Shown here: positions 23,688 to 36,132 of the stretch, piece after piece
How positions within the stretch are numbered: position 1 is the first letter of the stretch
Layout: each line of letters opens with the position of its first letter
Origin: Azadirachta indica
Taxonomy: Eukaryota; Streptophyta; Magnoliopsida; Sapindales; Meliaceae
Direction: 5' to 3'
DNA: 64,000 bases
Assembly (NCBI GenBank): GCA_022749755.1
Contig: CM040453.1
Location: forward strand, 1,820,102-1,884,101
Position numbers and translations under genes: made by a program
The notes under the pieces: model-generated
What the model saw: the letters and a program-made list of their open reading frames with translations, nothing else
The model's database searches: none
Told to the model about the DNA's origin: nothing

Positions 23688-26011
23688 ATGGCTGGCAGAG
23701 GTCAAATTGCTACTAAGAGCTCAGCACTTATTGCCATGATTGCAGATGAGGTACATATTTATCATACAAATTAGTCCACAAATGTGTTATTGTATTATAC
23801 ACTTGTGCAACAAAACAAAACTGTGATTAGTTTGCTGGTTTTCACTACTCCTGCAATTCTATTTGGCAATCCAAGAGCAATGCTACCATGTTATTTACTG
23901 TTACACTCCAGTGAAATATACTTTTGCAATGAATCATGGTCGAAAACCATGACTATTTCTGTTGCTTGGCGACATCTAGAAATTGATGTATATATTTGTT
24001 ATATAAGCTTCATGAACAGTCTTCCTTGAGGATTGTCACATGTGTCTGCCTGTGTGGAAAGTGTTGCTTCATAATTTTAAAGCATTCATGTAATAAAGTT
24101 CAGAGATAGACTCGTAGTACCTCTAGCATGATCACAGCGGTATAGTCCCTTAAGTTCATAACTCTAGCAAATTTGCGAGTTCACATCTTACAATGCCTTC
24201 ACCAGATCATGCTAATTTACTTTTCCTTCATCCTAGGAATACACAATGAGATAAAACATCTGTTTTATGTCTTCGAATATGTATTTTGTGTCATAATGTG
24301 GAAGAACCATCAGTGGTTGTCTAAACTGAAGTCTACACTAGTCTTAATGTGAGCTTATGTCTGTCCTTGAGCATCAAGGCATCATAGACTAAATGATGGT
24401 TGATTTGTTGTTAGAGGTCAGCAATGTATCGGGCACTGGTGACTCATGGATGTGGGCAATATGCTGCAATTGTTTATGTAATTATCCCTAATGCGGAAAG
24501 GTATCCTAATTGACATAAATTTCATCATCTCAAAAATTGACATAGTTTCAAGAATTTATGTCTTTTGGTGCCTACAAAGGATGATGAAATAAGATTTTAT
24601 ATATTCATTCATTCCCACATGCGTCATTGCCCTTTTATTTTATAATCATTGGATGGGTTCTTAAAGTATAATGCAGGCTTTACTTGTTTAGGCCCTGATA
24701 AATATACAGCACATCATGTCTTTGGAAGACCCTTCTGATGATTTCTTTTATATCATGTAGGATACTGTAACTGGATTTTTGCTGGCTGGAGTGGGCAATG
24801 TGGACTTGCGGAGAAAGACAAACTATCTTATTGTTGATTCAAGTATGATCATTGTTCTTGTTGATGCTTGAATGTAGAAACAGTTTTAACTGTTCTGTAG
24901 AAACATGTTTATATGAAGTTTGTGTAGTCTTTTTTCTTTCTAACACTTATAATAGTAACCTGTTTTCCCTCTAAAAATGATTTTGCAAGCTTTTGACCAG
25001 CTTATCCCGTGATACATAAAGCTCATGTCCACAAAGGCTGGGGCGAATGCTTCAGGTTTTTTGTCAGGTTGACATGGAACTGTGTGAATTTGAAGACCAT
25101 TGTCCAAAGAAATTTCACCTGGATTTATATCCCGTTGTGGATGTTATAACCTTTGAGGCTCTTGAAAGTGTTTCTTTTGGTTGCATTTGTACAAATTGGC
25201 TCATTGGGATGAATTCAGATTAGTTTTTGATCATGTCATCACTAGACCAACAATTGTCAGTGCTTATATAGGGAAACTCAAATATTATTTGAGCAATTGT
25301 TGGTCGTTGGAGCCATTTTCATGTCCCATTTATGCTGCATCGCTTCCACCTAAAAACCTTTTGTACTTTCCTAATGAAGTTCGTTGATGCTGATTTTATT
25401 TACTAATTGTTTTCATACATCTCCTCAGAAACACCAGTGAAAGCTATCGAAGATGCATTCAAGGAGTTTACAACAAAGGAAGATGTTGCTATAGTTCTAA
25501 TCAGTCAATATGTAAGTTCTTGAAACATATGATATCATTTTCTAAGGTAAACTCTCTTGTTGAGTTGGATCATATGGTTACAATTTATCATAGAAGCAAT
25601 AAAAGTGCAAAACTTATCAAGTTATGATCTCACCGTTCCATGTCATAGTTTCAAAATGTGTTGGGAAAAATAGGCAATTGTTGTTCTGGTAAGTTGGGGA
25701 ATTGCCTAGATGTCAAGGTAGTTTACTTATTAATCACTAATGTATAGCATAGATATTACATGATACAAAGTAGGTATTATCTTGATGATTTTTCATCAAT
25801 TAAGAACCTTTTTCACACAACTTGGAAAATTTTCTGTCGCTTACAGGTTGCAAACATGATAAGGTTCTTAGTTGACAGCTATAATAAGCCAATTCCAGCA
25901 ATCTTGGAGATTCCTTCCAAGGACCATCCATATGATCCAGCTAATGATTCAGTTCTTTCACGAGTGAAACACCTCTTCTCTTCAGAGTCTGTCGCATCAG
26001 GAAGGCGTTGA
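23688..26011 (+). CDS. VHA-F: V-type proton ATPase subunit F
   Basis: A small stalk subunit of the V1 sector of the vacuolar/endomembrane proton pump. It sits in the central rotor with subunit D and helps couple ATP hydrolysis to proton pumping. The protein is 130 residues, the normal length. Four coding exons: 23688-23750, 24761-24842, 25429-25511 and 25847-26011. Junctions have phases 0, 1 and 0, and GT-AG borders. Typical blocks are [49 protein letters not shown], and the C-terminal [20 protein letters not shown]. There is no signal peptide, as expected for a peripheral subunit. The start is [12 protein letters not shown], just after the leader-intron acceptor. No lesions are seen. Confidence 0.97.
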
Positions 26012-28167
26012 GTTCTCCAATGTTCTGCTTAAACATGAAAGGTTCCTAGGTGACATCTCCTAGTGAATTGCTTTCGTGCACATGGCTGTATGCTTTGTTG
26101 TTAACTTACTTCCAATTGATTTATTTCTCTCATCAATTTTCTGTTGCATTTTCTCGTCAATTTATCATTTATTATTTTGATTGACACTATAGTTACAACA
26201 AACAAAGAAACAAATAAATTGCCTGGTTTAGCTGAATGTCATGGTCAATCGTTTATTTCAAAATTTAGTTTTTTTCAATAATTTCTGGCTATTTCCTACC
26301 ACCCCGCACCCTCACAGTAGTTGAGCCAATCCCAGAAATCAATTACTGTCTATTGTTTAAATAGATTTAGATCAATTTACTAACCCTCTTTGATGTTGTT
26401 AAAATATTCTTGAAACTTATTTTCAGATTGGGGGAGATTATTGTATGTCCCTTGAAATTCACCAAAGACTTTCTTCGAAACTCTTGCCAAAGATTTCTCT
26501 TGCAAGCAAAGTCATCGATGAAAAACCAAACCGTCGAGACCTAATAAATTTTAATCAAATCTCATGAGTGCTTTATTATTGACATCAATCCTATCATGTT
26601 AACAAATCTTTTATTTATTTATTTATTTATTTGTTCTTTTCTCCTGTAGGCATCTTGAAACACGATAAAAGTGCTTTTTAACGATCTAAAACCAACATGA
26701 TTACTGTCGAAAAATGTTCGTAATAATCATGACTCACTACTTCTTAGTGCTTCTTTCTAAAGCAAAAATTCCAAAATTGGTTGCGTATGCACCTATGCCT
26801 TCACAGGTACTGCTGCTTCGTCACTGACTAAGTTATTAACAAAAAGAGTTGGTACAAAAACATGATGAAATTTGAAAAGTCAAAATAAAAAAATAGTCAC
26901 TTCTCAGCAAGTGCTTCTTACAAAAGCAAAACTACCCAATTGGTGGCATTTGCAACTCTCCCTTTACAGGTCCTCAAAAATGGCTTTTACTATTAGAAAA
27001 GAGAAAAAGAAATTAACAAATTCAGAAAACAAAAGATCATGTCTTCTCATAAACAAACAAACAAAACTTTACGTTCCTTTAAAAGCAAAAAGTATTGGGC
27101 CAGATGTGAAAAAATACCGGGCCCACTAAAATTGTGGTGGCCCAGATCCATTCAATATTTATCCACAACTGACAAATAGCCGCCGCATCACACAAACGCC
27201 AGCCAACCAATTGGATTTAAAACCACTAGATTTTTGGGGGTTCGTCTCTTCTCTTCCTATACGTAAATACACGAATTGAATATCCAACCAATCACAATTT
27301 AGGAAATATTTTTAATTTTTGTTTGTTTGCCTATTAATCAAATTTAATCTTCGATTATTGTCTCCTTCAAAACTCTGAAACAAATGTAAATTAGCTTATT
27401 TTGATGGTTTTATAATCAAACTAGTAACCAAATTTTATGACGTAGAGATATCATAATATGTTTTTATTTATAATTTTATTAAAATTTTTGGATCTAAATG
27501 TTATTTGTCATGATCTAAATCAAGGATGGATTATTATTAATATTATTATTTGTCACACTTATCTGAATCTTTTTTTTAATACCCTCAATGAATTCCTCCG
27601 ATGAATTGAACTTCATTCCATAAATTATTTATTTATTACATAATTAATATCTATAAAGATATTATCCTTTCCTAATATTGATGGGATTTCCTTTGCACTT
27701 CCTTTTTTTTCCTTCCATCCAGATAAATTATTAGTAGAAGATTCAAACGGATAAACATCAAATTCCTTGACAAGTATTTCCCTATTTCTACCTCAAAACA
27801 AATTTAGTAAGTAAATAAAAAGTATTTAATTTAATATCTAAATTTCCCAAATAGATGACACGACGCTGACGCAAAGCAATGTTTTTTCACTTTTTTTTTT
27901 GTTTTTGTGAAAACAATGGATTCTTAATTAACTGTTAACTCTTAATCCCATGTATTATTAATCCATTCAATTTTAATTATTTTTTAATAATAAAAAATAA
28001 AATTGGGAAATAAAATTAAGAAGAACAAGGTGACCCCACGTGATAACTTAAAGTTTAAACATAAAAACGAAGACAAGACAACTATCAACAGCAACAGCAG
28101 CGGCAACAACAACAACAACTAACAAAACACGAATTTGGATAAAGCAGAAAACCATAAAAACGTTATA
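26012..28167. other. Spacer between VHA-F and the bZIP gene
   Basis: AT-rich, with a short TTTA repeat near 26611-26632. Around 27090-27150 there are clustered GGGCC/GGCCC motifs of site II type, which could mark an upstream promoter. The last 80 bases are a CAA-rich leader described separately. No coding region is supported. Confidence 0.5.
28085..28131 (+). promoter_or_regulatory. CAA/CAG-rich 5' leader of the bZIP gene
   Basis: A run of CAACAG and CAACAA triplets lies 40-80 bases upstream of the bZIP ATG at 28168. Unstructured CAA-rich leaders are known to favour cap-dependent and cap-independent initiation in plants. Here the effect is inferred from composition only. Confidence 0.5.
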
Positions 28168-31100
28168 ATGGATAGGGTATTTTCAGTGGGTGAAATCTCT
28201 GAGCAGTTCTGGTCAACTATCCCATCTTCCTCAAACAACTCACCGAAAGACACCCATTCCTGTAAAATGAACCGCAGCGAATCTGAGTGGGCTTTTCAGC
28301 GTTTTCTCCAAGAAGCTCACCACGTTGCTGCTTCTGGATCATCTCCTCAGCAGTCTTCTTCGTCTGCCGCTGGGGATAGCAAAAGCGACAGCGTGGTCGA
28401 GATCAAAAGTACGCTTGATAATTCTGAATTAAAGGATGACAGTAATACCGCTAAAACTGCTACTTCAACCGCGGCCGGGAATCCTGTCTCGTTTACTGTT
28501 TCTCCGAATATTCCGGTCGACCCTGAGGAGTACCAGGCTTTTCTTAAAAGCAAGCTTAATCTTGCTTGCGCTGCTGTTGCCTTGTCTCGTGTAAGTTGTT
28601 TGTCTTTATTTGTTCTGTTTGTGGATTTTGTTTTGATGTTGAGAAAGTTGAGGAAAAGCATTAGATTAGATCTACATGTTGGATGGTTGAGTGGTTTTAT
28701 TGGGTTCTGGTTTTGTGTTTGGTTGGTGAGAAGCTGAGAAGAAACTGACGTAAAAGATTAAAATTTCTTGGTAACTTTGTGTTGTCGGAGTGTTTTATTG
28801 ATTTTTGGTTTCTGGGTAATTTAGAAGCAACTCAGCTTAAATAGTTTTGGATTCCTTTTTATGTTTTTGGACGAGCAGATTGTTGTTGTGAAAAAACTGG
28901 AAAATACGAAAGGAAATTGATTAGTGGACATTTATGTTTGATTATGTTGCTTCGGATTGTAGGAAAGAAAAATCTTAAATTGATTAAGCGTCAGCTAGTT
29001 TTTGTGTTATTGGCTTCTAAAAATGGGAACTTTATTCCTCAGAATATCAGTTATTTCCTTTCAAATTTAAGATTTAATAAGCATACAATCTGAGATAGAG
29101 ATTTTTAATGGTTAGGTGATCTGTGTTGTAAAATTTGGACATATGCGCTTTATTTTATAAAGTTAAAGAGGTTAATCAAAGATTATGACAGGAAATAATG
29201 TCAAATAATTAGGATTTTTAAGTTGCATAAATGCCTATGTGTTTGATTCATCAAAGATTCACTATATGTTGTGTCTACAGTCTTAACCTTTATGAAAGTG
29301 GAATATGGGGATTTGGATTTAAGTGCATCCCTAGTTTGTGTCCTTTTTTACTTATAGCTGGAAAACTGCAGATACACCTTTTTGTTCATTTAGGGAAATA
29401 TTGGCCAACTAAAAATGTCTCTTCCTATTCCCATGTATATAGGCATCTTGTATAAAAACCCAACATTCTGCTGCTAGGGCTGACAGTGGATCTCAGGCTT
29501 CCAACACTTCACAATTGGGATCTCAAGCGTCTAAAGGTTTGCATCACAGAAATCAATTACATAGCAACTACATGCCTTTTATTTTTCTATATTTTTTATT
29601 GGAAAAGTCTGGTTACTAGAATAGGAAAATAAAAACTGAAAGATAACATACTTGAAAGACTGGGAAAGCAGTAAAAAGATGAATGGAAAGTCCTTGTCTG
29701 GTTGAAATTTTCTCTATGTTGTTGTCACATAAAACTATGTCTTATTAGCAAAGTGGGTGTACTTTTTCATTTTCAATTATTGAATACTTGACTATTAATC
29801 TATTACCAGCTTGAAGAGAGTGTAAAATGGGTTACTTTTCTTTGGACTGGGATGTTGGAGTTGTATGCCTATAAGTGGTATATATCCATACTTTTTGATC
29901 CTGCAGGTGATAATATCTGCTTATGGAATATGTAGGCTGCTAAAATGTTGACAAAGTGACTAATTTAATAATCTGGATGTAAATGAATGGAGTGACAAAG
30001 TTGCACCAGTGACAGTGAGGGAGAGTCATGGCCCAAAGAAGGTAAAAATGTGGACCAAAGAGAAGATGTGTGGATATGCAAGTGTCAGTAGATGTTGGCA
30101 ATAATTGATGATATGATGATGTCTCTAATTAGAAGTTGGGAAGCCATTGATAGCTTTCTTTCTTATTTTAAATCCCAAAGCATGAGCATGAAAGGAGCTC
30201 AAAGGAGGCTCCAATGCATAGTTTGAACTTTGCATCTCTCAGCCTTTGTTGTTGTTCATGGATTGCATATCATCTTCTCTTAGGCTTAGTCATTTTCCAG
30301 AGCATGTTTAGGTCCAATGCAGTATGATGAATAAAAGGGAAAAAGCTTCCCGGTAGAATAATATCGTCCTATTTTCTTATTACCCATGTAGGTGCTGTGC
30401 ATGATTTGTCCAGGTCACAAGATAAGGATGCTAATGGACTGCATGGAACTCCTTTCATATCAGCCTCACTAAAGAAAACTGAGGTTCCAGTGAGGTCAAT
30501 AAATAGTGGGTCATCAAGAGAACAATCAGAAGATGAAGAAGCGGATGGAGAAACTGCAACAACTGAGAATATGGATCCTGCTGATGCAAAACGTGTGCGG
30601 AGGTAATTGGTTCTCACTGCTAATTCTACACATTTGGTGCTTGCAGATGTTGGGAGTTAGTTGATCATAAACTCAGAACTTATGTTATTTGGAGGTTAAA
30701 AGCTATCCTTCTAACTTTTAAGCCAACTATTGTTAACTGGAGATAGACCTGGCATTATTTATAAAGTTTTGGTGGTTGATCTAATGGAAATCCACCCCAA
30801 CTCTCCCTCTAATTTTTAACGAGGACAAAATTTAGCTTGTTAATAACATTTGGTGCCTGATGAACCTAGAAAAGCTAACAGATGGGTTGTTGATCAAAAT
30901 ATTGTTTCCTTTTTATACAAAGAAATCTGATTTATTGTCAAAGTGCATGATGTTAAAATAGATATGATATAACATGTAATGCATTTGCATGACATTTGTT
31001 TTACATAAAGCTTTTTGCTGATTCACTTATTGTTTTGCAGAATGCTTTCCAATAGAGAGTCTGCTAGACGCTCCAGAAGAAGGAAGCAGGCCCATTTGAC

Positions 31101-31869
31101 AGAGCTCGAGACGCAGGTGTGATTTGTTTCCCACCCTTTGCTTTTGCTATGCCTCCTTGGCATAAAGAAAATACGTTGAATTCCTAGTTGTGTTGTCTAT
31201 TTTAGGTTTCTCAATTAAGAATGGAAAATTCATCTCTACTGAAGCGTCTCACAGACATAAGCCATAAGTACAATGAAGCAGCTGTTGACAACAGAGTTCT
31301 GAAAGCTGATGTTGAGACATTGAGAGCAAAGGTAAGCTATTCATCGGTATCAACTTTACATTTGACTGCCTCTTTGGCAGGCATTTATCAAGAATGTATA
31401 CGGTACCTATCTAGCACTTGCTAGGTATTTGCCACAATAATTTCATTCCATGTCCTGGTTACATTTGCAGGTGAAGATGGCTGAGGAGTCTGTCAAAAGA
31501 ATTACTGGGTTGAACCCTCTGTTCCATGCCATGCCAGAGATGTCCTCCATGAGCATGTCATCATTTGCTGGAAGTCCCTCTGACACATCAGCTGATGCAG
31601 CTGTTCCGGTACAAGATGACCCAAAGCATCACTTTTATCGGCCCCCTTCTGATCATACCATGTCCACTCGTGACCTGAGAATCCATAATGCTTTGACTGA
31701 CATTTCTTCAGTTGAAAACGTGCAAGCAAATGCTGCAGCAGCAGCAGTACCGGGTAATAAGATAGGAAGAACTGCTTCCATGCAGCGAGTAGCTAGCTTG
31801 GAGAACCTGCAAAAGCGGATTCGTGGAGGCGTAAGTCCCCGTGGTCCGAATTCTAGTGAAGAGCAGTAA
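28168..31869 (+). CDS. BZIP10-like: Group C bZIP transcription factor, Opaque2-like (bZIP10/bZIP25 type)
   Basis: A nuclear DNA-binding protein of 442 residues that should bind ACGT-core elements as a dimer, often with group S1 bZIPs. Six exons: 28168-28590, 29443-29536, 30392-30602, 31041-31116, 31206-31331 and 31471-31869; frame is kept. The N-terminus has conserved group C blocks ([38 protein letters not shown]). The basic region [20 protein letters not shown] begins near residue 240 with the invariant Asn247 and Arg. A long leucine zipper follows, rich in heptad Leu, spanning exons 4 to 6. The C-terminal tail is Ser/Pro-rich ([16 protein letters not shown]). The frame is open upstream to 28135 but has no earlier ATG. 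The intron inside the hinge (...AKRVR/RML) is typical of this subfamily. Group C genes lack the S1-type conserved uORF, and none is apparent here. Confidence 0.95.
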
Positions 31870-32493
31870 GTGGAAACTGCTTGACCATACTGTGGAAGAA
31901 GATTTTAAGGACTCTTGAAGAGTGATTCAACTGCAGTCTTTTTTTTGGTTCAGCTGTATGTAAGAAATTTTATTCTTTAACAACATATCTATTCAGATTA
32001 TGATTAACCTTCACTTGATAATGGGACACAAATTGTTAATTTTACCAAGGTTGTTCATGTTGCTTGTTTGAGTTTATGCTTCTATTTATTAGTTTTTACT
32101 ACCCTTCATTGGAGTTCTGTTTCGGTGGAGAAAATAAACTTGTAAAACTAAAGTCAAACAACCGAATAAAGCAGCAAAATGATGTATTTCGATCGAATAA
32201 AAGAATTGCATCTTTCCTAATATTGAAAAATAACACAAAAAACGTACAACGTACGATATAAAAATTCATACAGAAAATCTAAGACATCCTTGCCGTGTAC
32301 TACCTACACTTTTCACCGTTCACCCATATTAACGACTGTATGGCTTCTGGGGATCATGAAAATTGCTTGTTTATAATTTGAAAGCTGGTAATCAATCCTG
32401 TACAGATGGATCTGTAAGGAATGAAACATTTGCCCATTAGTGCTATTCACAGTTCTATATGCGTATGAAATTGCTTGCTAGTTTCTTCATCTA
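31870..32493. other. Convergent 3' spacer between bZIP and PPR genes
   Basis: This contains the 3' untranslated ends of the plus-strand bZIP and the minus-strand PPR gene. I see no additional gene. Confidence 0.6.
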
Positions 32494-33933
32494 CTAGCCG
32501 TCCAATGCGTAATGCGTAATGGTTTGGAGTATGCTAGAACCTGGTTCAGTTTCTACCCCTTTAAACTTCATCTCATTTCTCACGTTCTCCACTTCTTGCC
32601 ATCTTTCTGCTGAAGCATAAATATTTGATAAAGCTACATAATCCTCGCTAGTACCAGCTAAATCTTCGGAAGTCAGCTCTGGTTGTAGCTGGAGAAGGAT
32701 CTTCCCCACCTTTTCACCCATTATAACATCTCCATGAACGTTGCAAGCACTAAACAAACTCCTCCACAAGATTGCATCAGCTTTAACTGGGATCCCCATT
32801 ATAAAATTGTATGCTTCTTTTAAGTGCCCAGCCCTGCCAAGAAGATCAACAATGCAGCTATAATGTTGTATCTGAGGCTCAACACTCCATTTGCCTTTCA
32901 TGTCGTTAAACAAATTGAGTCCCGCTTCAACAAGACCTGCATGGCAACAAGCAGCAAACAAGCTAGTGAAAGTCACTGCATTAGGATGGACACCACTATC
33001 CCTCATTGAATCCAAAAGCCTTATTGCTTCATTTCCTCTTCCATGAATGGCTAGTCCAGTTGCCATTGCTGTCCATGTCAATACATTTTTTTCTCTCATT
33101 CGGTTAAAGATTTGTAAAGCGCTTTCTACGCACCCAGATTTAGAGTACATATCTACAAGACCAGTACAAATAAACATATCATTCTCAGGCATGTAAATTG
33201 TCTTCTCTACGTATCCATGAACACAAGCACCAGATTCAAGCACACCCAGCTGAGAATTTGCTGAAAGAACACAAACCATAGTAGTAGCCGTAGGTTTTAC
33301 TCCAGAAACATCAACCAACATGTCCCTGAACAACCGCAACGCATTGAAGGCACAGTATTTTGCCTTTTTTCTCTGTGAACAATACCCGGTTATCATCGCG
33401 TTCCATGTAGCACTACTTCTCATTGACATTTCATCAAACACTCTTCTCCCCGAACTAATATCCTTATTACTCGCATAAAAATGAATTAACGTAGTTGGCA
33501 CCAAGATATCAAACACAAACCCACGTTTCACTATATGCGCATGTATTTGTCTACCTAACCACAGCGTCGACAGAGAACAGAATCTTGCACAAGAACCCAA
33601 CACAAAAACATATGTAAACTCATCAAAAACCAAGATTCCCTTCGAAACCCAGTTGGTAAAAACAAGAACCGAGTCTTTTGGGCGAGTACAGCGTATCAAA
33701 GTGTTGAAGAGAAACAGGTTCGGGGGATCAAAATGAGTGAATATGAGGTGGGAAACGTAGGTGCTTTCTGGGGGTGGTTTTTCGGCGCAATAGAGTTGTA
33801 TTAGTTGGGCATAAAGAGAAGGTGATTTGAGGGCGTTGGTGATTAACTGGGCGTGAATTTGTTTTATTTGGCTAGTGCTGATGGTTTTGAGCTTGAGAAG
33901 TGAGAGGCATCTGTGTCTCGGAAGAGTGCGCAT
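32494..33933 (-). CDS. PLS-class pentatricopeptide repeat protein with E domain
   Basis: A 479-residue intronless PPR protein, probably imported into mitochondria or plastids, where proteins of this class act in site-specific C-to-U RNA editing. Repeats run from about residue 90 to 400, for example WNAMITGYCSQRKKAK, TAMATGLAIHGRGNEAIRLL and PNAVTFTSLFAACCHAGLVEAGLNLF. The E-type extension follows (AILWRSLFSACNVHGDVIMGEKVGKILLQLQ; YVALSNIYASAERWQEVENVRNEM). The C-terminus ends soon after GVETEPGSSI, so there is no DYW deaminase domain. It would need a DYW-containing partner if it is an editing factor. The first ATG is at 33933 (MRTLPRHRCLSLLK, basic like a transit peptide). The upstream frame is open but has no ATG. 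It resembles Arabidopsis MEF20 by memory only. A 38-base tandem duplication lies just upstream of the start. Confidence 0.92.
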   Translation of the reverse strand: MRTLPRHRCLSLLKLKTISTSQIKQIHAQLITNALKSPSLYAQLIQLYCAEKPPPESTYVSHLIFTHFDPPNLFLFNTLIRCTRPKDSVLVFTNWVSKGILVFDEFTYVFVLGSCARFCSLSTLWLGRQIHAHIVKRGFVFDILVPTTLIHFYASNKDISSGRRVFDEMSMRSSATWNAMITGYCSQRKKAKYCAFNALRLFRDMLVDVSGVKPTATTMVCVLSANSQLGVLESGACVHGYVEKTIYMPENDMFICTGLVDMYSKSGCVESALQIFNRMREKNVLTWTAMATGLAIHGRGNEAIRLLDSMRDSGVHPNAVTFTSLFAACCHAGLVEAGLNLFNDMKGKWSVEPQIQHYSCIVDLLGRAGHLKEAYNFIMGIPVKADAILWRSLFSACNVHGDVIMGEKVGKILLQLQPELTSEDLAGTSEDYVALSNIYASAERWQEVENVRNEMKFKGVETEPGSSILQTITHYALDG

Positions 33934-33940
33934 GAGAATG

Positions 33941-34016
33941 TTTTCTGATGCTACACCACTCTGTTTCACCTCACTTTGTTTTCTGATGCTACACCACTCT
34001 GTTTCACCTCACTTTT
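33941..34016. repeat. 38-bp tandem duplication beside the PPR start codon
   Basis: Two adjacent copies, 33941-33978 and 33979-34016, each starting TTTTCTGATGCTACACC and ending CACTTT(T)G, with at most a one-base difference at the end. They begin eight bases upstream of the minus-strand PPR ATG, so they lie in its 5' leader. Confidence 0.93.
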
Positions 34017-34382
34017 GTTTTGTCCCTAAAAGACTTGCCAACATGAATCTATTTATCACTTAATCATACAGTAGTTATACAGGATCAATGTGTATTCACT
34101 TTTATTTCATGAAATCTTAGTAAGAACAATAATATCATTAATGGAAAATTAAGAGTAAATTTAATTTCTAGTCTAGATACACCAAACTAGGGGAAAAAGT
34201 TTTATATATCCTTCTAATTAAAATGAACAGAAAATAAATAAACAAAGCCCAAGTCCACGTAATGCTAGTCAAACTGCAGAAAATCCAAAACTCGAAGCCC
34301 ACCTTATCTATCTTCTTCAACTTCGAAACACAGAAACACTGGCCGATAGATTGGATCAAATCAGAAAGCAAATTAAACAACA
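34017..34382. other. Divergent promoter between PPR and TatA genes
   Basis: About 450 bases separate the start codons of two divergent genes. GCCCA motifs near 34247 and 34298 suit a site II-type housekeeping promoter for the TatA gene. No coding region is supported here. Confidence 0.5.
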
Positions 34383-36132
34383 ATGGAGATATCCTCATCT
34401 TTAAGTATTTCACTCTCCTCTTCGTCTCTCTCAACAAGACCACCTCCACCGCCTTCTCTTCCCATCTCTTCTTCTCACTCTACTTTCTTCACCAACACCA
34501 GAACCATTTCTCTTTTCAACACATCCAGACTTAGAACCAATTCTTTGGTTCTAGGTCGGCCCAGAACAGGAACTGGCAAGGCCAAGAAGGGTTTCTCTTG
34601 CACTGCTTTGTTTGGTCTTGGAGTGCCTGAGCTGGTTGTTATTGCTGGAGTGGCTGCTTTAGTTTTTGGTCCAAAGAAGTTGCCTGAAGTGGGCAAGAGT
34701 ATTGGCAAGACTGTCAAGAGCTTTCAACAGGTTGGTTGGTCTGTCTGGGTCTATTTGGTTTTTGAGAAAATGAATGGAAGGAAAATTAAGTTTTCAACTT
34801 TTTACGTGGCTTATACTAATCGGGATTGCGGTATTCAATTGCATAGTTCATAAATTAGTTTTAGTGAAATAGTTGCGGTAAGCTCTAAGTATTTCTTGCA
34901 GTTATATAGATTTTGATTAGACTTGCTATAGTAGCTTTGAAAATAGTGGGAACGAAAAAAAAAGGGTCTTTTGAGTCGTATGTTGATTAATTGTAATTTT
35001 TGTGTACCTAGGAAGTTGAGATAAGGAGAAGAGGATTCTTGAAGTTGTGGTGATTTTGTTGTTGCAATTTCAATGTTTAGAGCAAACTTGTGACGTAAAG
35101 TTGCGTTATGACTCGAAGTTCAATTTAGGTTGTGAATAATGTATAATCTACCCTTTCAGTTTCTGTCATTTTAAATTCTCTGTTATTTGCAAGAGACTGT
35201 GTAATTAGTGGAGCATTAATGGAAATAATTTGATATATTGAGTTCCTGGTTATAGGGTTTAGAATTTCTTTTTCTTAGTAGACTGATTTGTTTCTATGGT
35301 GTGTCATTTCTCTGTAGAGGTTTTGTTTGAGATAATGAATGCATTCGTCATGTGCCTCACATTTCCATTGTATTGATACCTATTAATTTTTGTGATTGTA
35401 AAGATGCTTAATTTGTGTTTGGAGAAAAGAAATTTAGAATTAGGTTATAGCTATATTTGGTATAATTTTGTTGCTTTTAAGGTTGAAGATTGTGTTGCCT
35501 GACGCAAACATATGTATTAAACTTTTGTGACCAAGGCTTGTATGTTTGGCAGTGATGCTTAATGTAGCTTCTTTATAATAGTTGATAACTGGAGTTGATT
35601 TTAGAATTGCAGCTTAAGAACTCATGAGATTCCCAAGCCTCACACCGTTTTTACTAATGGAGCTATTTATGAACAGCTATAACTCGATCATTTAGATGAA
35701 TCTGGCTGCTAAGAATTATTTCATTATATTTCCTGGCTCAAAGTGGTTAAGGAGTGGTGTGGGATAGACTTTGGTTTTATGTTCAAGTTCTAGCAAGTAA
35801 GAAAAAGTAACTTTTACAAAGCAATGTCTAGTATCAATAGCGATTGTAACTTTGCACTTGGTGCGAAGAAACCTGTTTGGACTTCTCCCAACCAGTAGTT
35901 GAGGATCTTGTAGAATTTAACTCTGCCTCTTGTATAACAGTTGAAAGGGTTTCCCCTTTTATCTTGCTTATAGGAATTAACTAAAGTTCAAATTTTGCAG
36001 GCTGCAAAGGAGTTTGAATCTGAACTGAAAAAGGAACCTGACTCTGAAACAGATACACCTGCAGAGAAGCCGACTGCAGTCAGTGAAGAGAAAGAAGATG
36101 TCAAGGTCTCAAGCTCAAAGGAAAGTGTATGA
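34383..36132 (+). CDS. TATA (THA4): Sec-independent protein translocase TatA/Tha4, chloroplast
   Basis: A thylakoid-membrane component of the twin-arginine (delta-pH) pathway. It oligomerises on TatBC to move folded proteins into the lumen. The precursor is 159 residues, from exons 34383-34730 and 36001-36132 (phase 0). A Ser/Thr-rich transit peptide of about 70 residues (MEISSSLSISLSSSSLSTRP...) ends before SCTALFGLGVPEL. One transmembrane helix (about residues 79-97) carries the essential Glu83, matching the membrane Glu of Tha4. It is followed by the FGPKKLPEVGKSIGKTVKSFQQ hinge and amphipathic helix. An acidic, disordered tail closes the protein (EKPTAVSEEKEDVK). The single intron falls exactly within the amphipathic helix (SFQQ/AAKEFESEL). 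All hallmarks are intact. Confidence 0.97.
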
